From Oligoflexus tunisiensis (GTDB lineage: Bacteria; Bdellovibrionota_B; Oligoflexia; Oligoflexales; Oligoflexaceae), in contig NZ_BDFO01000001.1 of the NCBI RefSeq assembly GCF_001748245.1, positions 4,772,708 through 4,836,707 on the forward strand: a stretch of 64,000 bases of DNA. Reading direction: 5' to 3'. The translations under genes were made by a program, and so were the position numbers. This document shows, one piece after another, positions 35,111 to 44,856 of the stretch; the stretch's first letter is position 1; the number at the start of each line of letters is the position of its first letter. The notes beneath the pieces were generated by a model that did not search any database, was not told the DNA's origin, and saw only the letters and a program-made list of their open reading frames with translations.

Positions 35111-35399
35111 ATAAAAGGTTCAAAGCAATGTATCCAAAACTGCACTCCTATTTTGAAGCCAACATGATCGATGAAATTCGTTCACTACCTATAAATGAGA
35201 AAGCGTTTGAAAAGCCCACTTCACTCATCCCTCCAGTGAGGAGCCAGCCCCTCACCGGACACACCCCACAATCCATCATTCCCGCCCCCCTCATTTCAAG
35301 CTATACTCAATAGAGATAATCTCATAGCCTTGAGCAAACACCAAAACAGGGGCACTTCCCTCGTCAGTGTCCCGACTTAAGATTTTGGAGGCAGTCTGG

Positions 35400-36320
35400 A
35401 TGTTCTATAAGATCCTGGCGCTGGATGGTGGTGGTCTGCGTTCGATTTACTCCGCTCAGCTTCTTTTCCGCTTGCACGATCAGTTCAAGATCCTGGACAA
35501 GGTCGATATGATCGCCGGCGTCAGCGGCGGGGCGATTATCGCCGCCGGCCTGGGTTGCGGCTGGTCCCCGAGCCAGATCGTGGATTTCTTTGCGAAGGAC
35601 GGCCCGGATATTTTCGAGCGCACGGTTTATCCCGGGATGATGGACGACCTCGCCTACATGAACCGAAGCAAGTATGGGGAAGGCCGGCGCCGTTTCTTTG
35701 AGCAGTACTTTGGAAAAAAAACCCTGGCCGAGGTCAAGAGGACCATGGTGATCCCGAGCTTTGATGCCAGGCATAAGTCAGGCATCTGGCAGACGGTTTC
35801 CTTCAGCAACTTCCCCGGCTCACCTCTTCGCGATGCCACCCTGGTCGATGCGGTGATGAGCAGCAGTGCGGCTCCGGTTTATTTTCCTGTGAATACCACC
35901 GATGTCGAAGGTCATGTCACCAAATACATCGACGGTGGACTCTGGGCCAACAATCCCAGCGATACCGCTCTGAGCGAAGCCGTGCGCGATGATCACGGTG
36001 GGGCCGACTGGCACAAGGTCGTGGTCCTGTCGATCGGCACGACGCGCGGGAAGAAAGTCCTGAGCACCCCCAAAAATAATCTCGGCTGGCTTGACTGGTT
36101 CCGTGCGGACCTGATCGATATGATCCTGGATGCGGCCGCGAAAAGCGCCGTCGACTATAAAATGAGAAATTACCTTGGCGCCCGCTACCAACGTCTCGAT
36201 ACTATACTGGAGGACCCTATCGATCTGGATGATATTTCCAGCATCTCGCGACTCGTGGGTCTCGCCAATGAATTCGATATCGACCCGGTCGAACGATGGC
36301 TCGAAGGCTTTTGGGTCTGA
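35400..36320 (+). CDS. Patatin-like phospholipase
   Basis: 306 residues from the ATG at 35400 (GGAGG 8 bases upstream). Patatin fold: oxyanion loop DGGGLRS (9-15), nucleophile S42 in GVSGG, and catalytic D178 in YIDGGLWANNP. This Ser-Asp dyad hydrolyses phospholipids or other acyl esters. No signal peptide, so it is cytoplasmic or exported by a non-Sec route; patatins also act as effectors. It is followed 22 bases later by a small barrel gene, likely the same transcript. Confidence 0.92.
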   Translation: MFYKILALDGGGLRSIYSAQLLFRLHDQFKILDKVDMIAGVSGGAIIAAGLGCGWSPSQIVDFFAKDGPDIFERTVYPGMMDDLAYMNRSKYGEGRRRFFEQYFGKKTLAEVKRTMVIPSFDARHKSGIWQTVSFSNFPGSPLRDATLVDAVMSSSAAPVYFPVNTTDVEGHVTKYIDGGLWANNPSDTALSEAVRDDHGGADWHKVVVLSIGTTRGKKVLSTPKNNLGWLDWFRADLIDMILDAAAKSAVDYKMRNYLGARYQRLDTILEDPIDLDDISSISRLVGLANEFDIDPVERWLEGFWV

Positions 36321-36342
36321 AGACAAAGGAGAATGAGACCGC

Positions 36343-36807
36343 ATGTTACGCAAACTTCTGCGCGCCACCCTGCTGATGCTGACTGTCGCCTCACCAGCCC
36401 ATGCGGCTACGCACGGCCCCTTCGGCCTGGGTATTTCCCTGATTGATCCCACCGGGATCAGTGCCAACTACTATCACGAAAAGCAAAAGAGCTTTGCCGC
36501 GGCCCTCGGCTGGGGCGACGATTACCTGCGTTTGAATCTGGATCACCTCTGGTACCGCCGGGATATCATTGTGATCGACCGCATACCGATCGATCTCTAC
36601 TTCGGCGTCGGCGCCCGTTACTACCAGCACGAAAAAAGAAACAACGACGACGAAAGCGAAATCGGTATCCGCTTCCCGGTGGGCGTGGCTTACATTTTCC
36701 GCAAGGTCCCGATCCAGCTCTTCGGCGAGCTGGGACCGGCCCTCGTGATCGTGGATGAATCCGCCTTTATCATCGATATCGCGATCGGCGGACGCTACTA
36801 CTTCTGA
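36343..36807 (+). CDS. Small predicted outer-membrane barrel protein
   Basis: 154 residues; AAGGAG lies 11 bases upstream. Signal peptide about 1-21 (LLMLTVASPAHAA). The mature part is Tyr-rich beta sequence (LWYRRDIIVI, DLYFGVGARYYQ, GVAYIF) and ends IAIGGRYYF. No named family. Probably co-transcribed with the patatin. Its last 10 bases overlap the end of the convergent ceramidase gene. Confidence 0.72.
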   Translation: MLRKLLRATLLMLTVASPAHAATHGPFGLGISLIDPTGISANYYHEKQKSFAAALGWGDDYLRLNLDHLWYRRDIIVIDRIPIDLYFGVGARYYQHEKRNNDDESEIGIRFPVGVAYIFRKVPIQLFGELGPALVIVDESAFIIDIAIGGRYYF

Positions 36808-38819
36808 GCCATCGGCAGCGTGGCCAGCTCAAAGGCCCGCGTGCAACCCTGATAAGGTTTGAACACCCCGGTAAAAATCTGCTTTCCATGCCCCTGATGA
36901 CAGATGCGATAGGTCCCGGCCGCAGTGGACGCTGCGGTCAGCCAGCTCACCGTGATGAGGGAATCGGATATCCCATCGCGCTGCCAATGATAAAACGTAT
37001 CCGGGTCCCAGTCATAGCGCACCGCCTGCCAGCCGCCCTGGACAAGCTTTTGCACGGTCAGCAGCGTCCGATCCCTTCCGTTTAAACTGTTATTCGGATG
37101 CGCCCCCCAGAACTGCACATCAATCCGGGCACCCGCCGCATAGACCGCGGCCGCATCCCGCTTCACATCACCCCATTTTTTGCCGAACGGCGCCGTATCA
37201 AATATCACGCCGTGTTTCACAATCAGCTGATCATCCGAGAGATCCGGCGGCGGCTGACCAGGATCCACCGCCCGTCCATCCCGCAGGGCGGTTCCGAGTT
37301 CGCTGTAAATCTGGGTATATGCCGCGAGGGACCAGGGTCCGAACAGCGTCGAACCCCCCTCATAATTTTGTTTGCTGTACTCCTCGCGTGTGGTCACATA
37401 ATGCAGATATTCATTCGCCAGAGCACTTAGCGCTACGTATTTCACGCCTGCCGGGGCCATGATATCGAGGATCGCTTTTTTCAAACGCCGCCCGGCCATG
37501 GTCGTAATTTCAAAAGGTGCGGCCACGATCACGAGCTGCCCAATGCGCAGCATCTGAAACGGAGCCACGCGCGCTGTCCAGGGATGCGGCAGCACAAAGC
37601 CAGTCGGCAGAAGGATCACCTTCTCCGCATGACAGGCCTGTTCCTGAGGCATAAGCGTGATCTTCGGCCAGTCGACGCCATAGACCGTGCCTTCCTTGAA
37701 GATGCTCAGCGGCTGACCATTCTCCGTTCCCGCGGCAAAGGCCACACCGAGCGCGCCGTTGCAGGTCTTCTGAGGCCCGTGACCGGTATAGGCACCATCC
37801 ACTTCATGATAAGCCATATCCACAAAGGAATGCACAGCCCCCAAAGGTCCGCTGATCTCCTCCTGCGCCTGTTCGAAAAGTTCAAAAGCTTTTTTGTACT
37901 GCGCATCCGCCGATTCTGAATTGCGGGGATAACCATCCACCTCCGCCGGCACCGGATGGGAAATATCATAGGGACTGATATCCCCGGAGTTGGCCTGCAC
38001 GAATCCCGCAACGAACTCGCCATCCTTCAGATAGGTGGCTCCCATTCTTTTTTCAAACTGATAGGCCGCCAGGCCCTTATTGTCCCCGCTCACAAATTTA
38101 TTGCTGAGTGGCAGCGACACGCCGTGCACGGCAAACCAGTTGAACGAAGCCAGAGGCCGGCCGTTCTCTGCCACCGCCTTGATCTGAATCATCTCGGGAT
38201 CGGAGGCCTGCCCGAAAAGTTGGTGATCGGGGTTGGCTTCATAAGCCTCCAGCGAGCGATTGAATTGAATGCCATCGAGTTCCCCTCGGCTGATGAACAG
38301 CTCAGCCGGCTGCTGCTGCCGCCAGGCTTTGACGATCGAACGCGCGGTTCCCGCCACGATCGCTTCAAAATTCGCCCGACTGAAACCAAGAGTCGTCACG
38401 TTGTAAAGCGCATGATGCGCGTAACCGCCCGGCCCCGCATGCGTATGGGTCACACTCAGGATCAGATTCCTATGTTGAAAAACTCCGGGCAATTCCTTCT
38501 GCAAGCGATCCAGGACCGCCTGTTTCACGCCATGAAACATCAGCGCCTGGTCGGCAATCACCATGGCCACCGGCTCCTGGCCGCAGCCGTTGCTCACCAC
38601 CAGGGTGCGACTTCGCAGCCGCATATGCAGCCCCTCGCCAACCTGGCCCAAATCAGCGTAACCGAGCATGCCCAGTTCCGCAACCGGCCCGGTGATATCG
38701 TCCTGGGCGGCGCCCACGCGATAGCCTGGGACCGAACAAGGCTGGGCGGCCTGCAAGGTCTGCATAAGGCTCCAAAAACCAAGGCTCAGGGCGACCGGGA
38801 ACATTCTTCGCAGTATCAT
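36798..38819 (-). CDS. Neutral/alkaline ceramidase
   Basis: 673 residues, signal peptide about 1-24. Neutral ceramidase family: YRVGAAQDDITGP and MLGYAD at the start, the zinc site in SVTHTHAGPGG, a GDISPYD segment containing the catalytic Ser (family GD[IV]SPN), NYEGGSTLFGPWS, and a C-terminal immunoglobulin-like domain. Secreted enzyme that splits ceramide into sphingosine and fatty acid. As most bacteria lack ceramide, this suggests an attack on host or prey lipids, or own sphingolipids; that is inference. Convergent with the small barrel gene. Confidence 0.92.
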   Translation of the reverse strand: MILRRMFPVALSLGFWSLMQTLQAAQPCSVPGYRVGAAQDDITGPVAELGMLGYADLGQVGEGLHMRLRSRTLVVSNGCGQEPVAMVIADQALMFHGVKQAVLDRLQKELPGVFQHRNLILSVTHTHAGPGGYAHHALYNVTTLGFSRANFEAIVAGTARSIVKAWRQQQPAELFISRGELDGIQFNRSLEAYEANPDHQLFGQASDPEMIQIKAVAENGRPLASFNWFAVHGVSLPLSNKFVSGDNKGLAAYQFEKRMGATYLKDGEFVAGFVQANSGDISPYDISHPVPAEVDGYPRNSESADAQYKKAFELFEQAQEEISGPLGAVHSFVDMAYHEVDGAYTGHGPQKTCNGALGVAFAAGTENGQPLSIFKEGTVYGVDWPKITLMPQEQACHAEKVILLPTGFVLPHPWTARVAPFQMLRIGQLVIVAAPFEITTMAGRRLKKAILDIMAPAGVKYVALSALANEYLHYVTTREEYSKQNYEGGSTLFGPWSLAAYTQIYSELGTALRDGRAVDPGQPPPDLSDDQLIVKHGVIFDTAPFGKKWGDVKRDAAAVYAAGARIDVQFWGAHPNNSLNGRDRTLLTVQKLVQGGWQAVRYDWDPDTFYHWQRDGISDSLITVSWLTAASTAAGTYRICHQGHGKQIFTGVFKPYQGCTRAFELATLPMAQK

Positions 38820-39213
38820 GATTCCCCCTCAGGCTCATGCCAGCGTTGTTATGAATGTGCGATTCTTCTGCCCACACTATGGATCAGGCGGCTACGGAGG
38901 TGTAGTAGAAAAAAATAATCACGGTCGGCTCGACGCGACTCACACTCCCCAAAGAGACGAGGCAGAAAGAGGCACCCGGAGCGGATTCCCCCAGGTGCCC
39001 GCAACCATTCATTTGTGAGCTTTTGTTCGGCTGAGGATAGTGTGCCCACGGGGCCACGGGAATCGAATTTTTGTGACTTGATCGAACACCTGACCCCACC
39101 CTATACTCCCCCTCTTTTCACTCTGGCTTTGTCTTTCATGAAACCTTTGTTAAAACAGGGAGTAGGGTTGACGCCTCAACCCGTGACCATGTCCAGGGGA
39201 AAGGGGGGTGGCT
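38820..39213. other. 394-base spacer with two hairpins
   Basis: No gene seen. GGCACC (38971-38976) pairs with GGTGCC (38994-38999). GGGTTGA-CGCC-TCAACCC (39165-39182) is a perfect 7-bp hairpin 31 bases before the methyltransferase start. Divergent promoters must lie here. Confidence 0.5.
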
Positions 39214-39888
39214 ATGGATGCCAAAACATACTGGGATCAGCACTATACTGAAAAAGTGTTTGCGCAGGGCAAGGCCCCCAATCCATTTCTGGTGGAAATG
39301 CTGCCGCGCCTCGAAAAAGGCAAGGTTCTGGACATCGCGATGGGCGAAGGCATCAATGCCGTTTACCTCGCGCAGAAGGGATTCCAGGTCAAAGGCTTTG
39401 ACATCAGCAAGGTCGCTGTGGAACGGGCCAAAACCCTGGCTCGCGAGACCGGGGTGACCATCGAGGCGCAAACCGCCGACCTCGATCTTTATCTTTTCGG
39501 CATCATGGAATACGACAGCATTATCATGACCCGCTTCCGCCCCTCGGTCTCGCGTTATTACACGAACATCATGAGTGCAATGAAGCAGGGCGCCACGCTC
39601 CTGATTGAATCCCTGGGCGTTCCGGAAATGCCGGAGGCGATTCCCCAAAGCGAATCCTATCGCAACCTCTACTACACCTCGAATGAGATCCTGCGGGAGA
39701 TCAAGGGTCTGCGAATCCTGTTTTATCAGGAGGGCCTGGTCGACGGCAAACATGTGGTGCAGTGTCTGGCGCAAAAGCCACATGACAAGGATGCAGCCAG
39801 ACTGAAACTCTTTGATATGTCGACCAAGGGCAAGGATCTGGAAAGTTCGAAACATCTGGAGCTGGCCGAGAAACTCTTCAAGAAGTGA
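39214..39888 (+). CDS. Class I SAM-dependent methyltransferase (TehB-like)
   Basis: 224 residues from the ATG at 39214; a G-rich AAGGGGGG precedes it (an in-frame GTG at 39208 is the alternative). SAM-binding motif I VLDIAMGEGINAVYLAQKG, then VKGFDISKVAVERAK (motif II acidic end) and MEYDSIIMTRF. Opening YWDQHYTEKVFA is typical of small TehB/thiopurine-type methyltransferases. Substrate unknown. Cytoplasmic. Confidence 0.88.
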   Translation: MDAKTYWDQHYTEKVFAQGKAPNPFLVEMLPRLEKGKVLDIAMGEGINAVYLAQKGFQVKGFDISKVAVERAKTLARETGVTIEAQTADLDLYLFGIMEYDSIIMTRFRPSVSRYYTNIMSAMKQGATLLIESLGVPEMPEAIPQSESYRNLYYTSNEILREIKGLRILFYQEGLVDGKHVVQCLAQKPHDKDAARLKLFDMSTKGKDLESSKHLELAEKLFKK

Positions 39889-39915
39889 AACCAGCCAGCT
39901 CCGTTCAACGTCGGA

Positions 39916-40638
39916 TCAGTAGCGTTTCAGGACCGGGTAAAGGGCCCGGATCCCGGCGATATCACCCGCGGACAGTCGCTCCGCCTTCAAATTGCAGTAC
40001 GACATCACCGAGTCATAATCGGGCCGTCCCACATAATCGACCGATGAATTTTCGTAAACATTGGCGTGATTGGCACCAGCCTGGCATTCGCCATGAGCCG
40101 GCCGATAATCTGTACGCGTGTGTTCATGCAAAAGACCCAGCGCGTGACCTATCTCATGAAGAAAGGCCGCCCTGGTTCCAGCCATTACGGTTTTCCGTTT
40201 GGATCTGTTTGAATACGGATAATGATCATCCATACGAATCCAAAGTGTGGCTCCATTTTCACCCTGGATTCCATAGCGGGTCATGCCCACCTTGGACATG
40301 CCACCACCATAACTGTAACTGCCGTTTCCATCCCAGTTGTGACCCAGCTTGAACTTCACGCGGATGATGGGTTTGGAGTAATCCTCAGACCGGCAGTCAC
40401 GCCATTTCTGGAAGTAAACACCAGCCCGTGCATACTCATTGACCGCTGTGCGCAGAAGATCCCGATAAATTTCGTCGCTCACCGCCGACCTGTTCACAAA
40501 ACAGATAGGGATTAAGCGTGGATTGGTCCAACGGGTGGCATCGGCATCAATAACGGCATCGGTTGTGGAATCTGTCTCCACTCCGCCACAGCCCATAAGA
40601 AGCAACAGAAGCGCGGTGCTTTTTGCAGAAAATTTCAT
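39916..40638 (-). CDS. Astacin/metzincin-type zinc metalloprotease lipoprotein
   Basis: 240 residues from the ATG at 40638. Lipobox LLMGC. Zinc motif HEIGHALGLLHEH (HExxHxxGxxH plus the astacin-type Glu) and the downstream Met-turn DSVMSYCNL identify a metzincin. The C-terminal AGIRALYPV is typical of matrixin- and astacin-like secreted proteases. Four cysteines outside the signal suggest disulfides. Anchored in the envelope; degrades protein. No propeptide cysteine switch was seen. Confidence 0.88.
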   Translation of the reverse strand: MKFSAKSTALLLLLMGCGGVETDSTTDAVIDADATRWTNPRLIPICFVNRSAVSDEIYRDLLRTAVNEYARAGVYFQKWRDCRSEDYSKPIIRVKFKLGHNWDGNGSYSYGGGMSKVGMTRYGIQGENGATLWIRMDDHYPYSNRSKRKTVMAGTRAAFLHEIGHALGLLHEHTRTDYRPAHGECQAGANHANVYENSSVDYVGRPDYDSVMSYCNLKAERLSAGDIAGIRALYPVLKRY

Positions 40639-40849
40639 CAATTTTTCCCTTTCAACTTCAACCTGTGATGAAAAAACAAGGTCTCCCAGCAAGCCTTGAA
40701 AAAAGGCTTATTCTTAATCAGCGCGAGTTTTGTGTCATGACTGGGAGACAGGTGCGATGATCAATCGCACGGCTTAAAAGCTCGACCGGTGAGCGCGCAC
40801 CGTTTATAGCGAGTTCGAACGAAGTTTACAATATGCGGGATTTTCGTAT

Positions 40850-40884
40850 AAAAATTTCTGCTGTCCGCAGGCAACAACCTGCGG
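40850..40884 (-). terminator. Terminator of the aldehyde oxidoreductase operon
   Basis: CCGCAGG / CCTGCGG (40865-40871 with 40878-40884). On the minus strand it is followed by GGACAGCAGAAATTTTTATA, so the T-run sits 10 bases after the stem. Confidence 0.55.
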
Positions 40885-40904
40885 TCAGAATGATTGAAAA
40901 ATGT

Positions 40905-43136
40905 TCAAGCGATGACTTTATCCAGAGTAAACGGCAGATCGCGCAGACGCCGTCCGGTGGCGTGAAAGATGGCATTCCCCACGGCAGCTGGAACACCGAC
41001 GATTCCGATTTCACCCAGACCTTTGATTCCGAGAGGATTGACGATCTCATCCTTCTCTTCAATAAAGATCACATCGATATCAGGAATATCCTTGTGAACC
41101 GGGATGTGGTATTCCGCGAGGTCATGATTCATAAAACGCCCCAGCTTATGATCCATGATGGATTCCTCCTGCAGAGCCATGCTGATGCCCCAGACGACAC
41201 CTCCCACGATCTGACTGCGGGCCGTGAGGGGATTGAGAATGATTCCGGCATCCACGGCTGAAACCACACGCGAGACCGTGACGGTTCCGAAATCCTCATC
41301 CACTTTCACCTCGACGAAAACTGCGGCGTGCGTAACCCTTGAAAAGCGTTCCTGCTTCACCACATTGGGCAGCGATTTCACTTCCTCATCCAGGGAACTG
41401 ACACCGGCATAACGCAGAATGCTCGCAATCGAAAGAAGCTGCGTGGGATGCGACTTCAAATGCAGGAAGCCATCGGCAAAGACCACCTCTTCAAAGGAGT
41501 GCTTGTAAAACGGAAGATCCTTCAGCCCGGAGGCCAGGTCAAAGACCTTGCGTTTCAGCTTCTGACAAACGGCCAGCACAGCGGAACCCACCGATGAGGC
41601 CGTGAACGATCCGCCCGAAAGCGGTGCAAACGGCAGGGAGCTGTCACCGAGTTTGAAGACGACATCGCGGAGAGGAAGGCCCAGGGTTTCCGCTGCGATC
41701 TGGCTCATGACGGTATAGGTGCCCGTTCCAAAATCCGCGGTCGCACTGCTGACGATCAAACGACCATCAGCCGTTAGGATCGCGCGGGCACTCGCCGGTC
41801 TTTGATAAGCCTCCCACATCCCCGAGGCCATACCCCATCCCACCAGCTGATGCCCCTCACGCATCGAACGCGGGGACTGGGGTCGCCCGGCCCAACCGAA
41901 ACGCGCTGCGCCCTCTTCAAAACAGGCGAGCAGTTCCTTGGTCGAAAAGGGTTTGTCATGCAGGTGATCATGATCCGCGTGGTTTTTCTTTCGAAATTCC
42001 AAGGGATCGATACCGGCCGCAAAGGCCATTTCATCAATCGCTGTTTCCAGCGCATAGACGCCGCTGGCTGCGCCCGGAGCCCGCATATCAAGTGGTGTAT
42101 ACGTATCGAGTCGGGCGAGCTTGTGATCCAACCGGATATTGTCGCATTGATATCCCGATCCCGACCAGGCCACGATCTGTTCGGCATAATCTTCAAACTG
42201 TGAGGTCTCCGAGAGGGCCTCATGCGTGATGGACTGCAGCTGTCCATCCTGATCCGTCGCCATCCTGAGTGTTTGCAAGGATCGGGGTCGATGCCCAAAG
42301 GTGAACATCTGGGGTCGGGTGAGAACCACGCGCACCGATCGCTTCAATTCCAGCGAAGCCATAACCGCCATAAACAGCTGATACTGCGGCCGCAGACCCG
42401 AACCAAACGCTCCCCCCACAAAAGGGGAGAGCACGCGGACCTTATCCTTTTTCAAATTGAAGACACTGCACACATAACTCTGACTGTTCAGAACACTCTG
42501 TGTTTTATCATAAACGGTCAGCCGTTCATCGCCCTCCCAGATGACTGTGGAGGCATGCATTTCCATGGGATTATGGTGCTGCATCGGCGTGCTGTAATGC
42601 GCCTCGATCTGAATCGGCGCCTCTGTGAAAGCCTCCTCCGGATTGCCGCGCGAATTCGGTGGCGGTTCATAACCTGACTTTGCCTTGCCGGGATCAAAGG
42701 CCTTATCCCTTTGTGTTTCCAATGAAGTCGTCGGCGGCTCGGCCCCATATTCCACTTCGATCAACGAAGCCGCATAACGGGCAATTTCCAGCGTTTCCGC
42801 CACCACAAGGGCCACCGGCTGGCCACTGAAATAGATGCGTTCGGAAGCCAGCGGGCGGAATGGAGATCCATCCGGACTGTCCTGATCCCGATAGCTGCGA
42901 TCAAACCAGGCCGTCCGTGGCCGGTTCTCATGAGTAAAGATTTTCAGAACACCTTGGATGTCCAGCGCCTTTTGCGTATCGATCGAACGGATCCAGCCCT
43001 TGGCAATGCGGCTGGACAGCACATAACCATGGGTGAGTTCAGGAACCGTGATATCCGCCACGTAAGGCGCCCGGCCGGTGACCTTAAGCGGCCCATCCAC
43101 ACGAGGGAGCGCGCGACCAATCATGGACTCTGTCAT
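40905..43136 (-). CDS. Aldehyde oxidoreductase molybdenum-binding subunit (PaoC-like)
   Basis: 743 residues, third gene of a coupled operon. Xanthine dehydrogenase family large subunit: GRAPYVADI, QHHNPMEMHAS, VGGAFGSGLRPQ, RAPGAASGVYALE, GTGTYTVMSQIAAE and the catalytic Glu in KGLGEIGIVG near the C-terminus. It binds the molybdopterin cofactor and oxidises aldehydes or heterocycles. The start overlaps the FAD gene (43133-43136, ATGA). No signal peptide. The insertion chaperone and cofactor genes are not in the window. Confidence 0.92.
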   Translation of the reverse strand: MTESMIGRALPRVDGPLKVTGRAPYVADITVPELTHGYVLSSRIAKGWIRSIDTQKALDIQGVLKIFTHENRPRTAWFDRSYRDQDSPDGSPFRPLASERIYFSGQPVALVVAETLEIARYAASLIEVEYGAEPPTTSLETQRDKAFDPGKAKSGYEPPPNSRGNPEEAFTEAPIQIEAHYSTPMQHHNPMEMHASTVIWEGDERLTVYDKTQSVLNSQSYVCSVFNLKKDKVRVLSPFVGGAFGSGLRPQYQLFMAVMASLELKRSVRVVLTRPQMFTFGHRPRSLQTLRMATDQDGQLQSITHEALSETSQFEDYAEQIVAWSGSGYQCDNIRLDHKLARLDTYTPLDMRAPGAASGVYALETAIDEMAFAAGIDPLEFRKKNHADHDHLHDKPFSTKELLACFEEGAARFGWAGRPQSPRSMREGHQLVGWGMASGMWEAYQRPASARAILTADGRLIVSSATADFGTGTYTVMSQIAAETLGLPLRDVVFKLGDSSLPFAPLSGGSFTASSVGSAVLAVCQKLKRKVFDLASGLKDLPFYKHSFEEVVFADGFLHLKSHPTQLLSIASILRYAGVSSLDEEVKSLPNVVKQERFSRVTHAAVFVEVKVDEDFGTVTVSRVVSAVDAGIILNPLTARSQIVGGVVWGISMALQEESIMDHKLGRFMNHDLAEYHIPVHKDIPDIDVIFIEEKDEIVNPLGIKGLGEIGIVGVPAAVGNAIFHATGRRLRDLPFTLDKVIA

Positions 43137-44128
43137 GATGCAACCTCCAGACCCGCGGCCTCTTTCAGACTACGGATGATGACGCGACGCGCCAGTTCAA
43201 TTTTAAAATTATTCTGCCCCTGCCCTTCTGCTCCCTGCAGGAGTTCTTCCGCCACGGCCTTGAATAGGGCTTCCGTCGGCTGCTGATGTTCGAGCAGGGC
43301 TTCCGCTTCCGGGCGCCGCCAGGGTTTATGCGCAACCCCTCCCAAAGCGATGCGGGCCTTTTGAATCAAACCATTCTCGATGACAAGACCACTGGCCACG
43401 GATACCAGTGCGAAGGCATAGGAACTGCGATCCCGCACCTTGATGTAACTGTGATGCTGGGCGAAACCTTCAACAGGAAGTTCCACGGCGGTGATCAGCT
43501 CATCCTCACGCAGATTGGTATCACGCTCCGGTGTGTCTCCGGGCAGGCGATGAAAGTCCGCAAAAGGAATAGCCCGTTCCCCTTCACAGGATTGCACGCG
43601 CACCTCAGCTTCCAGAGCCGCCAGCGCCACACACATATCCGAGGGATGCACCGCAATGCACGAGGGACTGGCTCCCAGGATCGCATGCATGCGATTGCAA
43701 CCACCGATGGCGCTGCAGCCGCTGCCGGGTTCGCGTTTGTTGCAGGCTGTGGCCTTATCGTAAAAATAATAACAGCGCGTGCGTTGGAGAAGGTTGCCGC
43801 CCGTGGTCGCCATATTCCGCAGCTGCGGCGAGGCACCCGCGAGGATGGCCCGGGAGAGAAGAGGATAACGTGCCTCCACCAGGGGATGCCAGGCCACATC
43901 ACTGTTCGTTACCAGCGCACCGATGCGCAGATGCCCATCATCCTGTTCTGTGACCTGATCCAGGGGCAAGGGATTGATATCAAGCAGCTCCGCCGGTCTC
44001 TCGACATCCGCCTTGATCAGATCCAGAAGGTTGGTGCCGCCACCGATGAACTTCGCGGCGCTGGCGTTTCTCATATGATGCAGCGCCCCTGTGATATCAG
44101 CCGATCGTTGATAGGTAAACTGCATCAT
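43133..44128 (-). CDS. Aldehyde oxidoreductase FAD subunit (PaoB-like)
   Basis: 331 residues. FAD-binding domain of molybdenum hydroxylases: FIGGGTNLLDLIKADVERP, RNMATTGGNLLQRTRC and AIRIGALVT-like segments. An inserted loop with four cysteines (RCYYFYDKATACNK and GCSAIGGC) matches the extra [4Fe-4S] cluster of PaoB-type subunits. Electrons pass from the molybdenum site through iron-sulfur clusters to this FAD. Overlaps both neighbours by four bases. Confidence 0.92.
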   Translation of the reverse strand: MMQFTYQRSADITGALHHMRNASAAKFIGGGTNLLDLIKADVERPAELLDINPLPLDQVTEQDDGHLRIGALVTNSDVAWHPLVEARYPLLSRAILAGASPQLRNMATTGGNLLQRTRCYYFYDKATACNKREPGSGCSAIGGCNRMHAILGASPSCIAVHPSDMCVALAALEAEVRVQSCEGERAIPFADFHRLPGDTPERDTNLREDELITAVELPVEGFAQHHSYIKVRDRSSYAFALVSVASGLVIENGLIQKARIALGGVAHKPWRRPEAEALLEHQQPTEALFKAVAEELLQGAEGQGQNNFKIELARRVIIRSLKEAAGLEVAS

Positions 44129-44658
44129 GAGTGGCTCTCCTTCATCACCTTTTCAATCGCGGCCACGATATGCGGATAGGCTCCGCAGCGACACAGGTTG
44201 CCGCTCATGAATTCCCGAATATCATCCCGCGTTTTCGCACGACCCTCGGCGATCAGACCCATGGCCGAACAGATCTGTCCCGGTGTGCAGTAGCCGCACT
44301 GATAGGCATCGGCTTCCACAAAAGCCTTTTGCAGAGGCGCAAGTTCATCACCCTGCGCCAGGCCTTCGATGGTGACGACCTCCGCCTCATCCTTCATCAC
44401 CGCCAAAGTCAGACAGGAATTGATGCGACGCCCATTGAGCAGAACCGTGCAGGCTCCGCACTGGCCGTGATCGCAGCCCTTTTTCGTGCCCGTCAATCCC
44501 AGGTCCTCGCGCAGAGCATCGAGAAGCGAGGTCCACGCTTCCACATGCAGCCGCTTGCTGACGCCATTTACAGTCAAATGTATGGACTGCGCCGTCGGTG
44601 ATAAGGGTTTTCTCCGCAGGGCAGGTCCCGTGCCTTCGCCAGTGGCTGGTCTCTCCAT
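44125..44658 (-). CDS. Aldehyde oxidoreductase [2Fe-2S] subunit (PaoA-like)
   Basis: 177 residues, first gene of the operon; AGGGA precedes the ATG. Plant-ferredoxin-type cluster motif GCDHGQCGACTVLLNG...C and the second cluster motif QCGYCTPGQICS with NLCRCGAYPHI. The E. coli homologue carries a Tat signal; here the N-terminus (ATGEGTGPALRRKPL) has no hydrophobic core, so the complex is probably cytoplasmic. The order 2Fe-2S, FAD, molybdenum subunit matches paoABC. Confidence 0.92.
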   Translation of the reverse strand: MERPATGEGTGPALRRKPLSPTAQSIHLTVNGVSKRLHVEAWTSLLDALREDLGLTGTKKGCDHGQCGACTVLLNGRRINSCLTLAVMKDEAEVVTIEGLAQGDELAPLQKAFVEADAYQCGYCTPGQICSAMGLIAEGRAKTRDDIREFMSGNLCRCGAYPHIVAAIEKVMKESHS

Positions 44659-44856
44659 AAAACGTCCCTTTCAGCTTCAGTTTGGGAAATCGTCATCCGG
44701 CATGCAAAGGCAAGGCCATGTCAGGATCCATCCATGGGCCCGTGGCCGCTCGGGGGAAATTACGCATACGTCTGTTCTGCGAAAAATTCTCACTTGCAGC
44801 CTTCCCGTTTCCTAGTAGATTGCTTGATCGGATGAACCGAATACATGGAGACTTCT

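Noticed and set aside
37956..38918. 320-codon plus-strand ORF
   Set aside because: Antisense to the neutral ceramidase with its zinc motif THTHAGPGG.
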